Assembly (NCBI RefSeq): GCF_022414535.1
Contig: NZ_JADWYM010000014.1
Span: 80,486-144,485, forward strand
Length of the DNA: 64,000 nucleotides
Source: Streptomyces sp. MUM 2J
Lineage (GTDB): Bacteria; Actinomycetota; Actinomycetes; Streptomycetales; Streptomycetaceae
Reading direction: 5' to 3'
Under the pieces are notes generated by a model that was not told the origin of the DNA, did no database searches, and saw only the letters and a list, made by a program, of their open reading frames with translations. Every line of letters starts with the position of its first letter. Position 1 is the first letter of the stretch. Below are positions 8,896 through 17,994 of this stretch, piece after piece. Position numbers and translations under genes: made by a program.

Positions 8896-8909
8896 GTTTC
8901 ACGTGAAAC
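8896..8909. other. parS centromere site (ParB binding)
   Basis: GTTTCACGTGAAAC is a perfect 14-bp palindrome and equals the Streptomyces parS consensus bound by ParB. It lies in the space between two convergent genes. In Streptomyces parS sites are concentrated around oriC, which fits the DnaA boxes at 19494-19805. Confidence 0.9.
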
Positions 8910-8911
8910 AG

Positions 8912-9358
8912 TCACCGTGCGCGGCTGCTCAGCCAGGGGGTGAGCTGGAGCGACGGCATGTACTCCTTGTGCGTGCGGTCTCCCGGCATCGGCACGACCA
9001 GGAAGTAGCCGGGCGGGAAGCGGCGGGCCCGGACATGGGCGATGCCGTCGAAGACGGACCGGAGAAAGGCCGGCACCTCGTCGCGTGCGATGTCCGGGCA
9101 CGCGATGCCCTCGACCTCGATCAGCGCGTCGTCCTCGGGGTAGAGCCGTACGTTCACCCGGGGCACACCGCCGAACTCTGCGTAGGCCTCGTGCGGCAAG
9201 GAGCCGTCGGGGTCGCTGACGGCGCACACTCCTGCGGCCGTGCGGCGGGAGGTCTGGTCGGCACCGATGTCGTGGGTGACGCGTATCTCACGCCCGTACT
9301 CGGCAGCGAGGGCGCGCAGGGCGGTCACGGCGGCTTCGGTGCTGGGCAGATGATCCAT
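8912..9358 (-). CDS. Conserved hypothetical protein
   Basis: 148 aa, not recognised. It begins MDHLPSTEAAVTALRALAAEYG and is a soluble mixed alpha/beta protein with no signal peptide or membrane segment. Conserved-looking blocks are IRVTHDIGAD, GVPRVNVRLYPEDDALIEVEGIACPD and FPPGYFLVVPMPGDRTHKEYMPS. The stop lies 2 bp from the parS site. The ATG at 9358 is preferred because the open frame upstream has no start with a ribosome site. Codon use and third-position GC are those of a real Streptomyces gene. Confidence 0.6.
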   Translation of the reverse strand: MDHLPSTEAAVTALRALAAEYGREIRVTHDIGADQTSRRTAAGVCAVSDPDGSLPHEAYAEFGGVPRVNVRLYPEDDALIEVEGIACPDIARDEVPAFLRSVFDGIAHVRARRFPPGYFLVVPMPGDRTHKEYMPSLQLTPWLSSRAR

Positions 9359-9579
9359 ACCGCTGATCCTGCCGCATCCGGACCAGCACACATCGCCCCG
9401 GCCCAACCCGAGTTGCCGCACCTCACCCTTCGTCCGGCCCACTCCGTCGCCCCCGGCCCTGCCGGTCCGCCCCGGCTACCGGTCTTGTGCCGGTCCATCC
9501 GGTCATCACCCGCTCCGGTCCACCCCGGCCACCGGTCCCGCCGGTCTCCATCGGCCCCTGTCGGTCCACGGCCCCCGGC

Positions 9580-10128
9580 TCACCGCGGCTCCGTGAACCG
9601 CAGGTACCGTGCCGGAACTGCCTCCGTCAGCCACACTCCGTTGGCGCTCACGTGAAAGACGTGGCCGTCGCGGTGCATGGCGCCCGCGTCGACCGCCAGC
9701 ACGACGGGCCGCCCGCGGCGGGCGCCGACCCGGGAGGCGGTCTCGCGGTCGGCGGAGAGGTGCACGTCGTGCCGGTTCATCGGTCGCAGCCCCTCGGCGC
9801 GGATCGCGTCCAGATGGCGGGCCACCGTCCCGTGGAAGAGGTATGCCGGAGGGGCCGCGGGGGGCAGGCCCAGATCGACGTCGATGCTGTGGCCCTGGCT
9901 GGCGCGGATGCGGGTGCCCTCGATCGCGAACCGTTTCTTGTCGTTGGCGGTCACCACGTGGTCGAGTTCTTCGCGGGTGAACCGGAACCCGTGCGCGGCA
10001 GCTGCCGAGATCAGTGTGTCGATCTCGGTCCAGCCACCCTCGTCGAGCGTGAGCCCGATGCGTTCCGGTCGATGCCGCAGGTGCGTCGAGAGGTACTTCG
10101 ACACCCTCACCATGCGTCTGTCGTCCAT
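9580..10128 (-). CDS. kptA: RNA 2'-phosphotransferase, Tpt1/KptA family
   Basis: 182 aa, the normal family length. It starts VSKYLSTHLRHRPERIGLTLDEGGW, the typical N-terminal domain with the catalytic R-H pair. The ADP-ribosyltransferase-like half has YLFHGTVARHLDAIRAEGLRPMNRHDVHLS and ends in a GRPVVLAVDAGAMHRDGHVFHVSANGVWLTE block. Yeast Tpt1 removes the 2'-phosphate left by tRNA splicing using NAD+; bacterial KptA has the activity but its physiological substrate is uncertain. ATG 10128 is used, although GGGGAG abuts it directly; ATG 10113 (15 nt from GGGGAG) or an upstream ATG at 10164 are alternatives. The upstream gap carries DnaA boxes (10185-10238). Confidence 0.85.
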   Translation of the reverse strand: MDDRRMVRVSKYLSTHLRHRPERIGLTLDEGGWTEIDTLISAAAAHGFRFTREELDHVVTANDKKRFAIEGTRIRASQGHSIDVDLGLPPAAPPAYLFHGTVARHLDAIRAEGLRPMNRHDVHLSADRETASRVGARRGRPVVLAVDAGAMHRDGHVFHVSANGVWLTEAVPARYLRFTEPR

Positions 10129-10184
10129 CTCCCCAGCATGAGCGATGAGACGAGAATCACGCATGTTGATAAAGCTCCGAGGTT

Positions 10185-10238
10185 TGATCCACAAGTAACT
10201 ACGTTTATACACAAGCCAGTTGGCGCTTCTGTGGACAA
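10185..10238. other. Small DnaA-box cluster
   Basis: Three boxes in 54 bp of unusually AT-rich DNA: TGATCCACA (10185-10193, one mismatch to TTATCCACA), TTATACACA (10205-10213, one mismatch) and a perfect TGTGGACAA (10230-10238, the reverse of TTGTCCACA). They lie in the 184-bp gap between kptA and the fused hydrolase-SDR gene. Confidence 0.5.
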
Positions 10239-10312
10239 CGTAGGCTCTGCACAGTGGGTTTACTCAACTGCTGCCACCCCGAGGCTCTTTGGGCACCAGC
10301 GTGCCAACTACC

Positions 10313-12067
10313 TCACACAGGAGGCTTCATCCGGGCCAGCGCTCTCAACGCCCCTGGGGCAAAACGGGACAGCAGGTGCGCACCGCGCGCCTCCGGTGTC
10401 ACCGGCACCACTGCCTCGTCGCGGGCCACGGCGCGCAGAACGGCGTCAGCCACCTTCTCCGGTGGGTAGTTGCGCCGCCCGTAGAGGCGGGCGGTGCGCT
10501 TCTGCCGACGGGCCTCCTCCTCCGCGTCGACGCCGGTGAAACGCGTCGTCGCGGTGATGTTCGTGTTGACCAGGCCCGGGCAGATGGCCGTAACCCCTAT
10601 GCCCTGACCGGCCAGTTCGGCCCGCAGGCATGCGGAGAGCATCAGCACGGCGGCTTTCGAGGTGCTGTAGGCGGGCAAGGCGCGGGACGGCTGATAGGCC
10701 GCCGCGGAAGCGATGTTGACGATATGGCCGCCCTGGCCGCGCTCGCTCATCCGCTGTCCGAAGAGGCGGCAGCCGTGGATGACTCCCCACAGGTTGACGT
10801 CCAGGACCTTGCGCCAGTCGTCGGACGTCGTGTCGAAGAATCCGCCGGACAGGCCGATGCCCGCGTTGTTCACCAGCACGTCCACGACGCCGAGTTCGGT
10901 GTGGACCTTCTCGGCCAGCTTCTCCATGGCCTGCTCGTCGGAGACGTCGGCGGTCTCCGCCCAGGCCTCGGGTGCGCCGACGAGCCGGGCCAACTCGGCT
11001 GTCCGTGCCGCGCTTTCGGCATCGCGGTCGACGGCGACCACACGGGCGCCGGCCTCGGCGAACGCGAACGCCGTGGCCCGCCCGATGCCGCTGCCCGCAC
11101 CGGTGACCAGCACGAGTTGCCCCCCGAAGCGGTCCGAGTGCCGTCCGGTGGCGGGACGTTCGTCACGGCCGTCCTCGACGGACGTGACGAACTCCTCGAT
11201 CCAGGCGCTGATCTGGTCCGGCCGGGTGCGCGGGACCCAGTGCCCGGCCGGCAGGACACGGCGGGTCAACCGCGGGGCCCAGGTGCCCAGTTCGTCGTAG
11301 AGGCGCTGCGACAGATACGCGTCGCCCTCGGGTGTGACGAGCTGTACCGGGGCGTGTGCGTAGGCGTCGGTGCGCGGCCTGCTCAGCCGGGCCCGTACGT
11401 TGTCGCGGTACAACCAGGCGCCGTGCGCGGCGTCGTCGGGGAGCGAGGAGGTCGGGTACTCGCCGCGGGGAACCTTCTCCAGCCGTTCCAGCACACGCGG
11501 CCAGCGCCTGCCGAGCGGGCCCCGCCAGGCGAGTTCGGGCAGCCGGGGTGCGTGCAGCAGGTACACGTACCACGACCTGGCGCCCTGGCCCAGGAGTTGG
11601 CCGACGCGGCGCGGGGTGGGCCGCTTGACCCGCCTGCCGATCCAGTGGCCGAAGTGGTCCAGCGAGGGACCCGACATGGAGGTGAAGGAGGCGATCCTGC
11701 CCTGTGTGCGCCGGACCGTCACGAACTCCCAGCCCTGCACCGAGCCCCAGTCGTGGCCGACGAGATGGACGGGCCGCCCGGGGCTGACCGCGTTCGCGAC
11801 GGCGAGGAAGTCGTCGGTGAGCTTCTCCAGCGTGAAACCGCCGCGCAGCGGCCGGGGCGCGGAGGAACGACCGTGGCCGCGGACGTCGTACAGGACGACG
11901 TGGAAGCGGTCGGCCAGCCGGGACGCGACCTCGGACCACACCTCCTTGCTGTCCGGATAGCCGTGTACCAACACCACCGTCGGCCGCCCGGGGTCGCCCA
12001 GTTCGGCGACGCACAGGTCGACCCCACCGGCTCGTACCCGGCGCTCGCGCGCGTCCGTCAGCGTCAC
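10313..12067 (-). CDS. Fused alpha/beta hydrolase - short-chain dehydrogenase
   Basis: 584 aa with two catalytic domains. Residues about 1-290 are an alpha/beta hydrolase of the epoxide-hydrolase/dehalogenase type: VVLVHGYPDSKEVW oxyanion strand, GHDWGSVQG nucleophile elbow with Asp rather than Ser, and a late GHWVPRTRP histidine. Residues about 310-584 are a classical SDR: TGAGSGIGRATA cofactor motif, NNAGIG, catalytic Ser in NIASAAAYQ and YSTSKAA (YxxxK). An Asp nucleophile points to epoxide hydrolase or haloalkane dehalogenase chemistry coupled to oxidation of the alcohol or diol. The substrate is unknown. GTG 12067 overlaps the stop of the M24 peptidase, with GGAGG 4 nt upstream, so the two genes are translationally coupled. 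Confidence 0.85.
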   Translation of the reverse strand: MTLTDARERRVRAGGVDLCVAELGDPGRPTVVLVHGYPDSKEVWSEVASRLADRFHVVLYDVRGHGRSSAPRPLRGGFTLEKLTDDFLAVANAVSPGRPVHLVGHDWGSVQGWEFVTVRRTQGRIASFTSMSGPSLDHFGHWIGRRVKRPTPRRVGQLLGQGARSWYVYLLHAPRLPELAWRGPLGRRWPRVLERLEKVPRGEYPTSSLPDDAAHGAWLYRDNVRARLSRPRTDAYAHAPVQLVTPEGDAYLSQRLYDELGTWAPRLTRRVLPAGHWVPRTRPDQISAWIEEFVTSVEDGRDERPATGRHSDRFGGQLVLVTGAGSGIGRATAFAFAEAGARVVAVDRDAESAARTAELARLVGAPEAWAETADVSDEQAMEKLAEKVHTELGVVDVLVNNAGIGLSGGFFDTTSDDWRKVLDVNLWGVIHGCRLFGQRMSERGQGGHIVNIASAAAYQPSRALPAYSTSKAAVLMLSACLRAELAGQGIGVTAICPGLVNTNITATTRFTGVDAEEEARRQKRTARLYGRRNYPPEKVADAVLRAVARDEAVVPVTPEARGAHLLSRFAPGALRALARMKPPV

Positions 12068-12906
12068 TTGTCCTCCGCCCAGCGCCGCACGTGCGGCAGA
12101 TCGTCGTCCAGCCAGAAGGCGCTCTCCCCGGGATCCCGCGAGTCGGTGACGACCAGGATCTCCTCGAACTTCGCGCCGGTGCCGCGGAAGCCGAGATGCG
12201 GTTCGACCGCCCACAGGCCCGGCCGCGGCGGGTGGTCGGAGAACCGGTACGGCGACCACAGCGGCGACCAGCCCTCGCGGTGGCCGTGCAGCGCGTCGCT
12301 CGCCAGCCCCTTCAGGGCCTGTGTGCCGAAGCCGAAGAGCCGTGGCGAGAACCGGCGCGGGCGCACCCGGTCGACCTTGTGCGCGATCACCCCGAACGGG
12401 TAGGCGCGGTGCCGGTTGGCGTAGCCCTGGCGGACCATGAGGCGGTCCACGTCCTCGTAGATCTCACGCAGGGACCGCCGCTCGCGCACCTCGTCGAGGA
12501 TCAGCGCGCGGTGCGCCTCCAGGTCGGCCATCAGCCGGTGCTGCACCGGGTGGGGGCCGAGCGAGCCCGAGTAGCCGATGTCCGCGGTGTATCCCTCGAA
12601 CACCGGGGCCATGTCCAGGATGAACGGCATCCCCGGCTCCAGGCGGCGGTCGGTGGGGAAGAACTGCAGCGGCACCCGGAAGTTCACGAACGCCGTCCGG
12701 TCCCCGAACCAGGCGAACGGCATGTGGAACCAGTCCGCGACACCTCGCTCACGCAGCCACGCGCGCTGCATGCGGGCTGCCTCACGCTCGGTCACACCCG
12801 GTTGCAGCCGGGCCGCCACCGCCTCGGCGCACTCGTACGCCAGGCGTTGCACCCGCCTGAATCCCCACAGCTCGGCGGAGACTTCGCGGGTCACTGCCGT
12901 CGTCAT
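12064..12906 (-). CDS. M24 family metallopeptidase-like protein
   Basis: 280 aa. It has the pita-bread fold signature of M24 (methionine aminopeptidase/aminopeptidase P): ILDMAPVFEGYTADIGYSGSLG contains metal Asp residues, a HGHREGW block may hold the histidine, and WAVEPHLGFRGTGAKFEEILVV ends with the Glu ligands. It is shorter than aminopeptidase P and lacks that N-terminal domain. ATG 12906 has GGAGG 7 nt upstream. It is coupled to the downstream hydrolase-SDR gene, so it may act on the same small molecule rather than on peptides; many M24 relatives (for example creatinase) do. That is inference. Confidence 0.75.
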   Translation of the reverse strand: MTTAVTREVSAELWGFRRVQRLAYECAEAVAARLQPGVTEREAARMQRAWLRERGVADWFHMPFAWFGDRTAFVNFRVPLQFFPTDRRLEPGMPFILDMAPVFEGYTADIGYSGSLGPHPVQHRLMADLEAHRALILDEVRERRSLREIYEDVDRLMVRQGYANRHRAYPFGVIAHKVDRVRPRRFSPRLFGFGTQALKGLASDALHGHREGWSPLWSPYRFSDHPPRPGLWAVEPHLGFRGTGAKFEEILVVTDSRDPGESAFWLDDDLPHVRRWAEDK

Positions 12907-13122
12907 GCCAACGCCTCCAGCGGTTCTCGGCGACTGCGCTACGTGCCCGTAACTTGACATGAGCGAATCTGGCACTTGTTAGAGACGGCGTCAATAGGGG
13001 GGCCGGAGTCGGTACGGGCGCGGCACGTAGCTCTCAGGGAGCAGATCCCCTACGGGCCCGTACGACTGCAGGCTGACGCCAGGACGACTCTCCGGTCTGA
13101 CGACTTCCGTGGTGTGCGTCAC

Positions 13123-13136
13123 TAGGGTCTACGACG
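13123..13136 (+). promoter_or_regulatory. Probable leaderless promoter of the ABC transporter operon
   Basis: A -10 element TAGGGT (13123-13128) is followed by 7 nt and then the GTG start at 13136, the spacing of leaderless Streptomyces mRNAs. No ribosome site is present. The -35 is weak (TGACGA at 13098, 19 bp spacer). Confidence 0.45.
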
Positions 13137-14104
13137 TGACTGTGATCGCGACCGAAAGCCTGAGCAAGCGGTTCCCCCGGGTGACCGCCCTCGACCGGTT
13201 GTCCGTGGACATCGGACCCGGAGTGACCGGACTCATCGGCGCCAACGGCGCCGGCAAGTCCACCCTCATCAAGATCCTGCTCGGCCTGTCCCCCGCCTCC
13301 GAGGGCCGCGCCGAGGTGCTCGGACTCGACGTCGCCGCCCGGGGCACCGCCATCCGCGAGCGCGTCGGCTACATGCCCGAGCACGACTGCCTGCCACCCG
13401 ACGTCTCGGCCACCGAGTTCGTCGTGCACATGGCCCGTATGTCCGGCCTGCCGCCCGCCGCCGCCCGTGAGCGCACCGCGGACACCCTGCGCCACGTCGG
13501 CCTGTACGAGGAGCGCTACCGCCCCATCGGCGGCTACTCCACGGGCATGAAGCAGCGCGTGAAGCTCGCCCAGGCCCTCGTGCACGACCCGCAGCTGGTC
13601 TTCCTGGACGAGCCGACCAACGGCCTCGACCCCGTCGGCCGCGACGAGATGCTCGGACTGATCCGCCGCATCCACCGCGACTTCGGCATCTCGGTCCTGG
13701 TCACCTCCCACCTGCTCGGTGAACTGGAACGCACCTGCGACCACGTCGTCGTCATCGACGGCGGCAAACTCCTGCGCTCCAGCTCGACCACCGACTTCAC
13801 CCAGAGCACCACCACTCTCGCCATCGAGGTCACCGACTCCGACGAGCACCCCGACGGCACCCACGCGGTGCGCGCGGCCCTCGCCGCGCGCGGGGTCGGT
13901 GTCCAGGACGCCAGCGGCCTGCCCGGCGCGGGCCACACCCTGCTCCTCACCGCGGACGGCGAGGAGACCTACGACCTGGTCCGCGACACCGTCGCCGGCC
14001 TCGGCCTGGGACTGGTCCGCATGGAGCAGCGCCGGCACCACATCTCCGAAGTGTTCACCAGCAGCGACGAGCCGCGGAAGGAGGCGACCGGCCATGGCGG
14101 TTGA
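13136..14104 (+). CDS. ABC transporter ATP-binding protein
   Basis: 322 aa. Walker A is GANGAGKST (near residue 38), the signature is YSTGMKQRVKLAQAL, Walker B is LVFLDEPTNGLD, and the H-loop is VTSHLLGELE. The C-terminal ~100 residues form the extra domain common in drug- and Nod-type ATPases. It has no membrane segments and needs the permease encoded by the next gene, whose start overlaps its stop by 11 bp. Four genes (13136-16640) form one operon of two ATPase/permease pairs. The start is GTG without a leader. Confidence 0.87.
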   Translation: MTVIATESLSKRFPRVTALDRLSVDIGPGVTGLIGANGAGKSTLIKILLGLSPASEGRAEVLGLDVAARGTAIRERVGYMPEHDCLPPDVSATEFVVHMARMSGLPPAAARERTADTLRHVGLYEERYRPIGGYSTGMKQRVKLAQALVHDPQLVFLDEPTNGLDPVGRDEMLGLIRRIHRDFGISVLVTSHLLGELERTCDHVVVIDGGKLLRSSSTTDFTQSTTTLAIEVTDSDEHPDGTHAVRAALAARGVGVQDASGLPGAGHTLLLTADGEETYDLVRDTVAGLGLGLVRMEQRRHHISEVFTSSDEPRKEATGHGG

Positions 14105-15002
14105 CCGTTCCGCAGCCGCGACGTCCGCAGACCAGACCCGCATCCACGACATCGGCTACCGCGCCTACGACGGCCCGCGCCTCGGCCGCGGGTACGCGTC
14201 CCGCGCCCTGTACTCGCAGTCCCTGCGCGGCGCCTACGGCCTGGGCCGGTCGGCGAAGTCCAAGGTCCTGCCGATGCTGCTGTTCGTGGTGATGTGCGTG
14301 CCCGCGGCGATCATGGTGGCCGTCGCCGTCGCCACCAAGGCGCACGACCTGCCCGTCGCGTACACCCGCTACGCGATCATCATGCAGTCGGTGATCTGCC
14401 TGTACGTCGCCTCGCAGGCACCCCAGTCCGTCTCGCGGGACCTGCGCTTCAAGACCGTCCCGCTCTACTTCTCGCGCCCCATCGAGACCGCCGACTACGT
14501 GCGGGCGAAGTTCGCGGCGCTGGCGTCGGCGCTGTTCGTCCTCACCGCGGCGCCGCTGCTCGTGCTCTACGCCGGCGCGCTGCTCGCCAAGCTCGACTTC
14601 GCCGACCAGACCGAGGGATGCGTACAGGGACTTCTCTCCGTGGCACTGCTCTCGCTGCTCTTCGCCGGCATCGGCCTCGTCATCGCCTCGGTCACCCCGC
14701 GCCGCGGCTTCGGCATCGCGGCCGTGATCGCCGTACTGGTCATCTCCTACGGCGCGGTCTCCACCCTCCAGGCCATCGCCGACTCCCAGGACAATCCCGG
14801 CGTCATCCCGTGGATCGGGCTGTTCTCGCCGGTCACGCTCATCGACGGCGTGCAGTCGGCCTTCCTCGGAGCGGAGTCCTCCGTCCCCGGCGGGCACGGG
14901 CCCGACACCGGCCAGGGCATCGTCTACCTCGTCGTCGTCCTGGGCCTGATCGCCGCCGCCCACGGCCTGCTGCTGCGCCGCTACAAGAAGGTGGGACTGT
15001 GA
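14094..15002 (+). CDS. ABC-2 type transporter permease
   Basis: 302 aa, about six hydrophobic segments: MLLFVVMCVPAAIMVAVAVA, the YAIIMQSVICLYVASQA region, ALFVLTAAPLLVLYAGALLA, LLSVALLSLLFAGIGLVIAS, a GIAAVIAVLVISYGAV segment and a final VYLVVVLGLIAAAHGLLL. The cytoplasmic N-terminus of ~60 residues carries an IGYRAYDGPRLGRG motif seen in this permease family. ATG 14094 has GGAGG 9 nt upstream and lies inside the end of the ATPase gene. Transport substrate unknown. Confidence 0.83.
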   Translation: MAVDRSAAATSADQTRIHDIGYRAYDGPRLGRGYASRALYSQSLRGAYGLGRSAKSKVLPMLLFVVMCVPAAIMVAVAVATKAHDLPVAYTRYAIIMQSVICLYVASQAPQSVSRDLRFKTVPLYFSRPIETADYVRAKFAALASALFVLTAAPLLVLYAGALLAKLDFADQTEGCVQGLLSVALLSLLFAGIGLVIASVTPRRGFGIAAVIAVLVISYGAVSTLQAIADSQDNPGVIPWIGLFSPVTLIDGVQSAFLGAESSVPGGHGPDTGQGIVYLVVVLGLIAAAHGLLLRRYKKVGL

Positions 15003-15910
15003 CCACACTCTCCCTCGACCACGTCTCCCGCTGGTTCGGCAACGTGGTCGCCGTCAACGACATCACCATGACCATCGGCCCCGGCGTCACCGGGCTGCTC
15101 GGCCCCAACGGCGCCGGGAAGTCCACCCTCCTCAACATGATGGGCGGCTTCCTCGCCCCCTCCACCGGCTCCGTCACCCTCGACGGGCAGGCCGTGTGGC
15201 GCAACGAGAAGATCTACCGGCACATCGGCATCGTGCCCGAGCGCGAGGCGATGTACGACTTCCTCACCGGCCGCGAGTTCGTCGTCGCCAACGCCGAACT
15301 GCACGGGCTCGGTGCGAAGGCGGCGGCGCGCGCCCTGGCCACCGTCGAGATGGAGTACGCGCAGGACCGCAAGATCGCCACCTACTCCAAGGGCATGCGG
15401 CAGCGGGTGAAGATGGCGAGCGCCCTCGTCCACGACCCGTCGCTGCTGCTGCTCGACGAGCCGTTCAACGGCATGGACCCGCGCCAGCGCATGCAGCTCA
15501 TGGAGCTGCTGCGGCGCATGGGCGCCGAGGGCCGCACCGTGCTGTTCTCCTCCCACATCCTGGAGGAGGTCGAGCAACTCGCCTGGCACATCGAGGTGAT
15601 CGTCGCCGGACGGCACGCGGCCAGTGGCGACTTCCGCCGGATCCGCCGCCTGATGACCGACCGCCCGCACCGCTACCTGATCCGCTCCAGCGACGACCGC
15701 GCCCTGGCGGCCGCGCTGATCGCCGACCCGTCGACGTCCGGCATCGAGGTCGACACGTCCGAGGGCGCGCTGCGCGTCCAGGCCGTCGACTTCGCCCGCT
15801 TCACCGTTCTGCTGCCGCGCGTCGCCCGGGACCACGGCATCCGGCTGCTGACGGTCTCGCCGTCCGACGAGTCCCTCGAATCCGTCTTCTCTTACCTGGT
15901 CGCGGCGTAG
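14999..15910 (+). CDS. ABC transporter ATP-binding protein (second pair)
   Basis: 303 aa. Walker A GPNGAGKST, signature YSKGMRQRVKMASALV, Walker B LLLLDEPFNGMD and H-loop FSSHILEEVE are all intact. It is paralogous to the ATPase at 13136. GTG 14999 overlaps the permease stop (GTGA), so translation is coupled. It probably pairs with the permease that follows. Confidence 0.86.
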   Translation: MTTLSLDHVSRWFGNVVAVNDITMTIGPGVTGLLGPNGAGKSTLLNMMGGFLAPSTGSVTLDGQAVWRNEKIYRHIGIVPEREAMYDFLTGREFVVANAELHGLGAKAAARALATVEMEYAQDRKIATYSKGMRQRVKMASALVHDPSLLLLDEPFNGMDPRQRMQLMELLRRMGAEGRTVLFSSHILEEVEQLAWHIEVIVAGRHAASGDFRRIRRLMTDRPHRYLIRSSDDRALAAALIADPSTSGIEVDTSEGALRVQAVDFARFTVLLPRVARDHGIRLLTVSPSDESLESVFSYLVAA

Positions 15911-15920
15911 GAGGCCGAAG

Positions 15921-16640
15921 ATGTACGACCCCACCGTCGCCCGGCTCACCTACCGGGCCCTGCTCGGACGCCGCCGGGCCCTCATCCTCGGCGCGTTGCC
16001 CCTGCTGCTCCTGGTGATCGCCGTGGCCGTGCGCGGTCTCACCGGAGCCGACGACCAGACCGCGGCCGACGTCCTCGGCGGCTTCGCGCTCGCCACGATG
16101 GTGCCGATCATCGGCGTCATCGCGGGCACCGGCGCGATCGGCCCGGAGATCGACGACGGCTCCGTGGTGTACCTGCTGTCCAAGCCGATCAGGCGACCGG
16201 CCGTCATCCTCACCAAGCTGATCGTCGCGATCGCCGTGACCATGGCGTTCTCGGCGGTGCCGACGCTGATCGCCGGACTCGTCCTCAACGGCAACGGGCA
16301 GCAGATCGCCGTCGCCTACACGGTCGCGGCACTGGTCGCCTCCATCGCCTACGCGGCGCTCTTCCTGCTGCTGGGGACCGTCTCCCGGCACGCGGTCGTG
16401 TTCGGCCTCGTCTACGCCCTCGTCTGGGAGGCCCTGTTCGGCACCCTGGTGCCCGGCGCGCGGACCCTCAGCATCCAGCAGTGGGCTCTGGCGGTCGCCC
16501 ACCGGGTCGCCGGCGGTGACCTGGTCACCTCCGACGTGGGGCTGCCGACCGCCACGGTGCTGCTGGTCGCCGTCACCGTCCTCGCCACCTGGTACGCCGG
16601 CCAGAAGTTGCGATCGCTGACCCTGGCGGGCGAGGAGTAG
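15921..16640 (+). CDS. ABC transporter permease (second pair)
   Basis: 239 aa and about six transmembrane helices beginning with LILGALPLLLLVIAVAVRGL, then LATMVPIIGVIAGTGAIG, a TMAFSAVPTLIAGLVL segment, VAALVASIAYAALFLLLGTV, VVFGLVYALVWEALFGTLV and a last VLLVAVTVLATWYA. The ISRP-like motif seen here as LLSKPIRRP resembles YFSRPIETA in the first permease, so the two permeases are distant paralogues. It starts 10 bp after the ATPase and ends the operon. Confidence 0.82.
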   Translation: MYDPTVARLTYRALLGRRRALILGALPLLLLVIAVAVRGLTGADDQTAADVLGGFALATMVPIIGVIAGTGAIGPEIDDGSVVYLLSKPIRRPAVILTKLIVAIAVTMAFSAVPTLIAGLVLNGNGQQIAVAYTVAALVASIAYAALFLLLGTVSRHAVVFGLVYALVWEALFGTLVPGARTLSIQQWALAVAHRVAGGDLVTSDVGLPTATVLLVAVTVLATWYAGQKLRSLTLAGEE

Positions 16641-16933
16641 CCGCCGGACACGCCCCCCGCCGTCGAACGGCCGCTCGGAAATCGGTGGCGCCGGTGGCGC
16701 CGGACCGGCACAGTGGAGTTCGTCCCCACCGCCGGACTCCCCGTCCGGCGCCGCAGACCGGGAGAGGAGCGGGGCGATGTCCATGCACGGCAGTACGTCC
16801 GGCTCCCGGCAGGGCGGCCCGCGGCGGGTTCCGGAGTAGCCGCCACCTCTCCGTCGAGTCCACCGCACACCAGGAGCTGCCCGGGGCGGTCGCTTCGAGC
16901 ACGCGATGTCGCTCTCGCGTGGACCGCCCACCC

Positions 16934-17022
<89 letters not shown>

Positions 17023-17120
17023 AAGACCGACGGGAACACCCGCCCGACAGCGGCCCGGCCCCCGCACCGACGACCGCCCGGCGGCCGTGCACGGGCGGGG
17101 CCACCGGCCGGCCCACGGCC

Positions 17121-17139
17121 GGGCCCCGTCCCGGGGCCC
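17121..17139. terminator. GC-rich hairpin between tRNA-Ser and the HAD gene
   Basis: GGGCCCCG-TCC-CGGGGCCC is an 8-bp perfect stem with a 3-nt loop, 52 bp beyond the stop of the minus-strand HAD gene and 100 bp after the tRNA. It may serve either transcript. Confidence 0.5.
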
Positions 17140-17190
17140 CGACGGCGCCGCCTGGCGCGCCCGTCCCGGCGGCGGCGCCCGGAGCCCGCG

Positions 17191-17994
17191 TCAGCCCAGC
17201 AGACGCTCCAGCACCACCGCGATGCCGTCGTCCTCGTGGGAGGACGTCAGTTCGTCGGCGACCGCCTTCAGCTCCTCGTGGGCGTTGGCCATGGCCACGC
17301 CGTGGGAGGACCAGGCGAACATCGGGATGTCGTTGGGCATGTCGCCGAAGGCGATCGTCTCGTCGGCCCTCACACCCAGCCGGCGGGCCGCCAGCGACAG
17401 CCCCGTCGCCTTCGACAGGCCCAGGGGCAGCAGCTCCACGATGCCCTCGCCCGCCATGGCGACACTCACGAAGCCACCCGCGGCGCGGCGGGCGGCCTCG
17501 GCGAGCTCGTCGTCGGACAGCTCGGGATGCTGTATGTAGATCTTGTTGAGCGGGGCGGTCCACAGGTCCGAGGCGTCCGTGAACGGCGTCGCGGGAAGTG
17601 TGCCCTGCACCGCGTAGCCCGGACCGACCAGCACTTCGCCGTCCAGCCCGTCCCGGCTCGCCGCCAGGTACAGCGGGCCGACCTCCGCCTCGATCTTCGC
17701 CAGGGCCACACCGGCCAGCTGGCGGTCCAGCGTCACGGACGTCAGCAGGCGGTGCGCACCGGCGTCGTAGACCTGAGCCCCCTGGCCGCAGACCGCGAGG
17801 CCCCGGTAGCCGAGGTCGTCGAGGACGTGCCGGGTCCAGGGGACGGCGCGGCCGGTGACGACGATGTGGGCGGCACCCGCCGCGGTGGCGGCGGTGAGTG
17901 CCTCACGGGTGCGCTGCGACACCGACCCGTCGGAGCGCAGCAGCGTTCCGTCGAGGTCGGTGGCGATCAGCCGGTAGAGGAGACCGGAGCTCAC
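17191..17994 (-). CDS. HAD superfamily hydrolase, Cof/YidA subfamily
   Basis: 267 aa. Motif I is [15 protein letters not shown], motif II IVVTGRA, and the C-terminal motif is [13 protein letters not shown]. The C2-type cap in between is that of Cof-like phosphatases. It is a clear paralogue of the product of 3667-4536 (shared [16 protein letters not shown]). GTG 17994 overlaps the serS stop (GTGA), so it is translated together with seryl-tRNA synthetase. The substrate is unknown. Confidence 0.87.
   Translation of the reverse strand: MSSGLLYRLIATDLDGTLLRSDGSVSQRTREALTAATAAGAAHIVVTGRAVPWTRHVLDDLGYRGLAVCGQGAQVYDAGAHRLLTSVTLDRQLAGVALAKIEAEVGPLYLAASRDGLDGEVLVGPGYAVQGTLPATPFTDASDLWTAPLNKIYIQHPELSDDELAEAARRAAGGFVSVAMAGEGIVELLPLGLSKATGLSLAARRLGVRADETIAFGDMPNDIPMFAWSSHGVAMANAHEELKAVADELTSSHEDDGIAVVLERLLG

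Noticed and set aside
9646..9659. Possible second parS near CACGTGAAAG
   Set aside because: Only about 10 of 14 positions match the parS consensus and the left arm is not palindromic.
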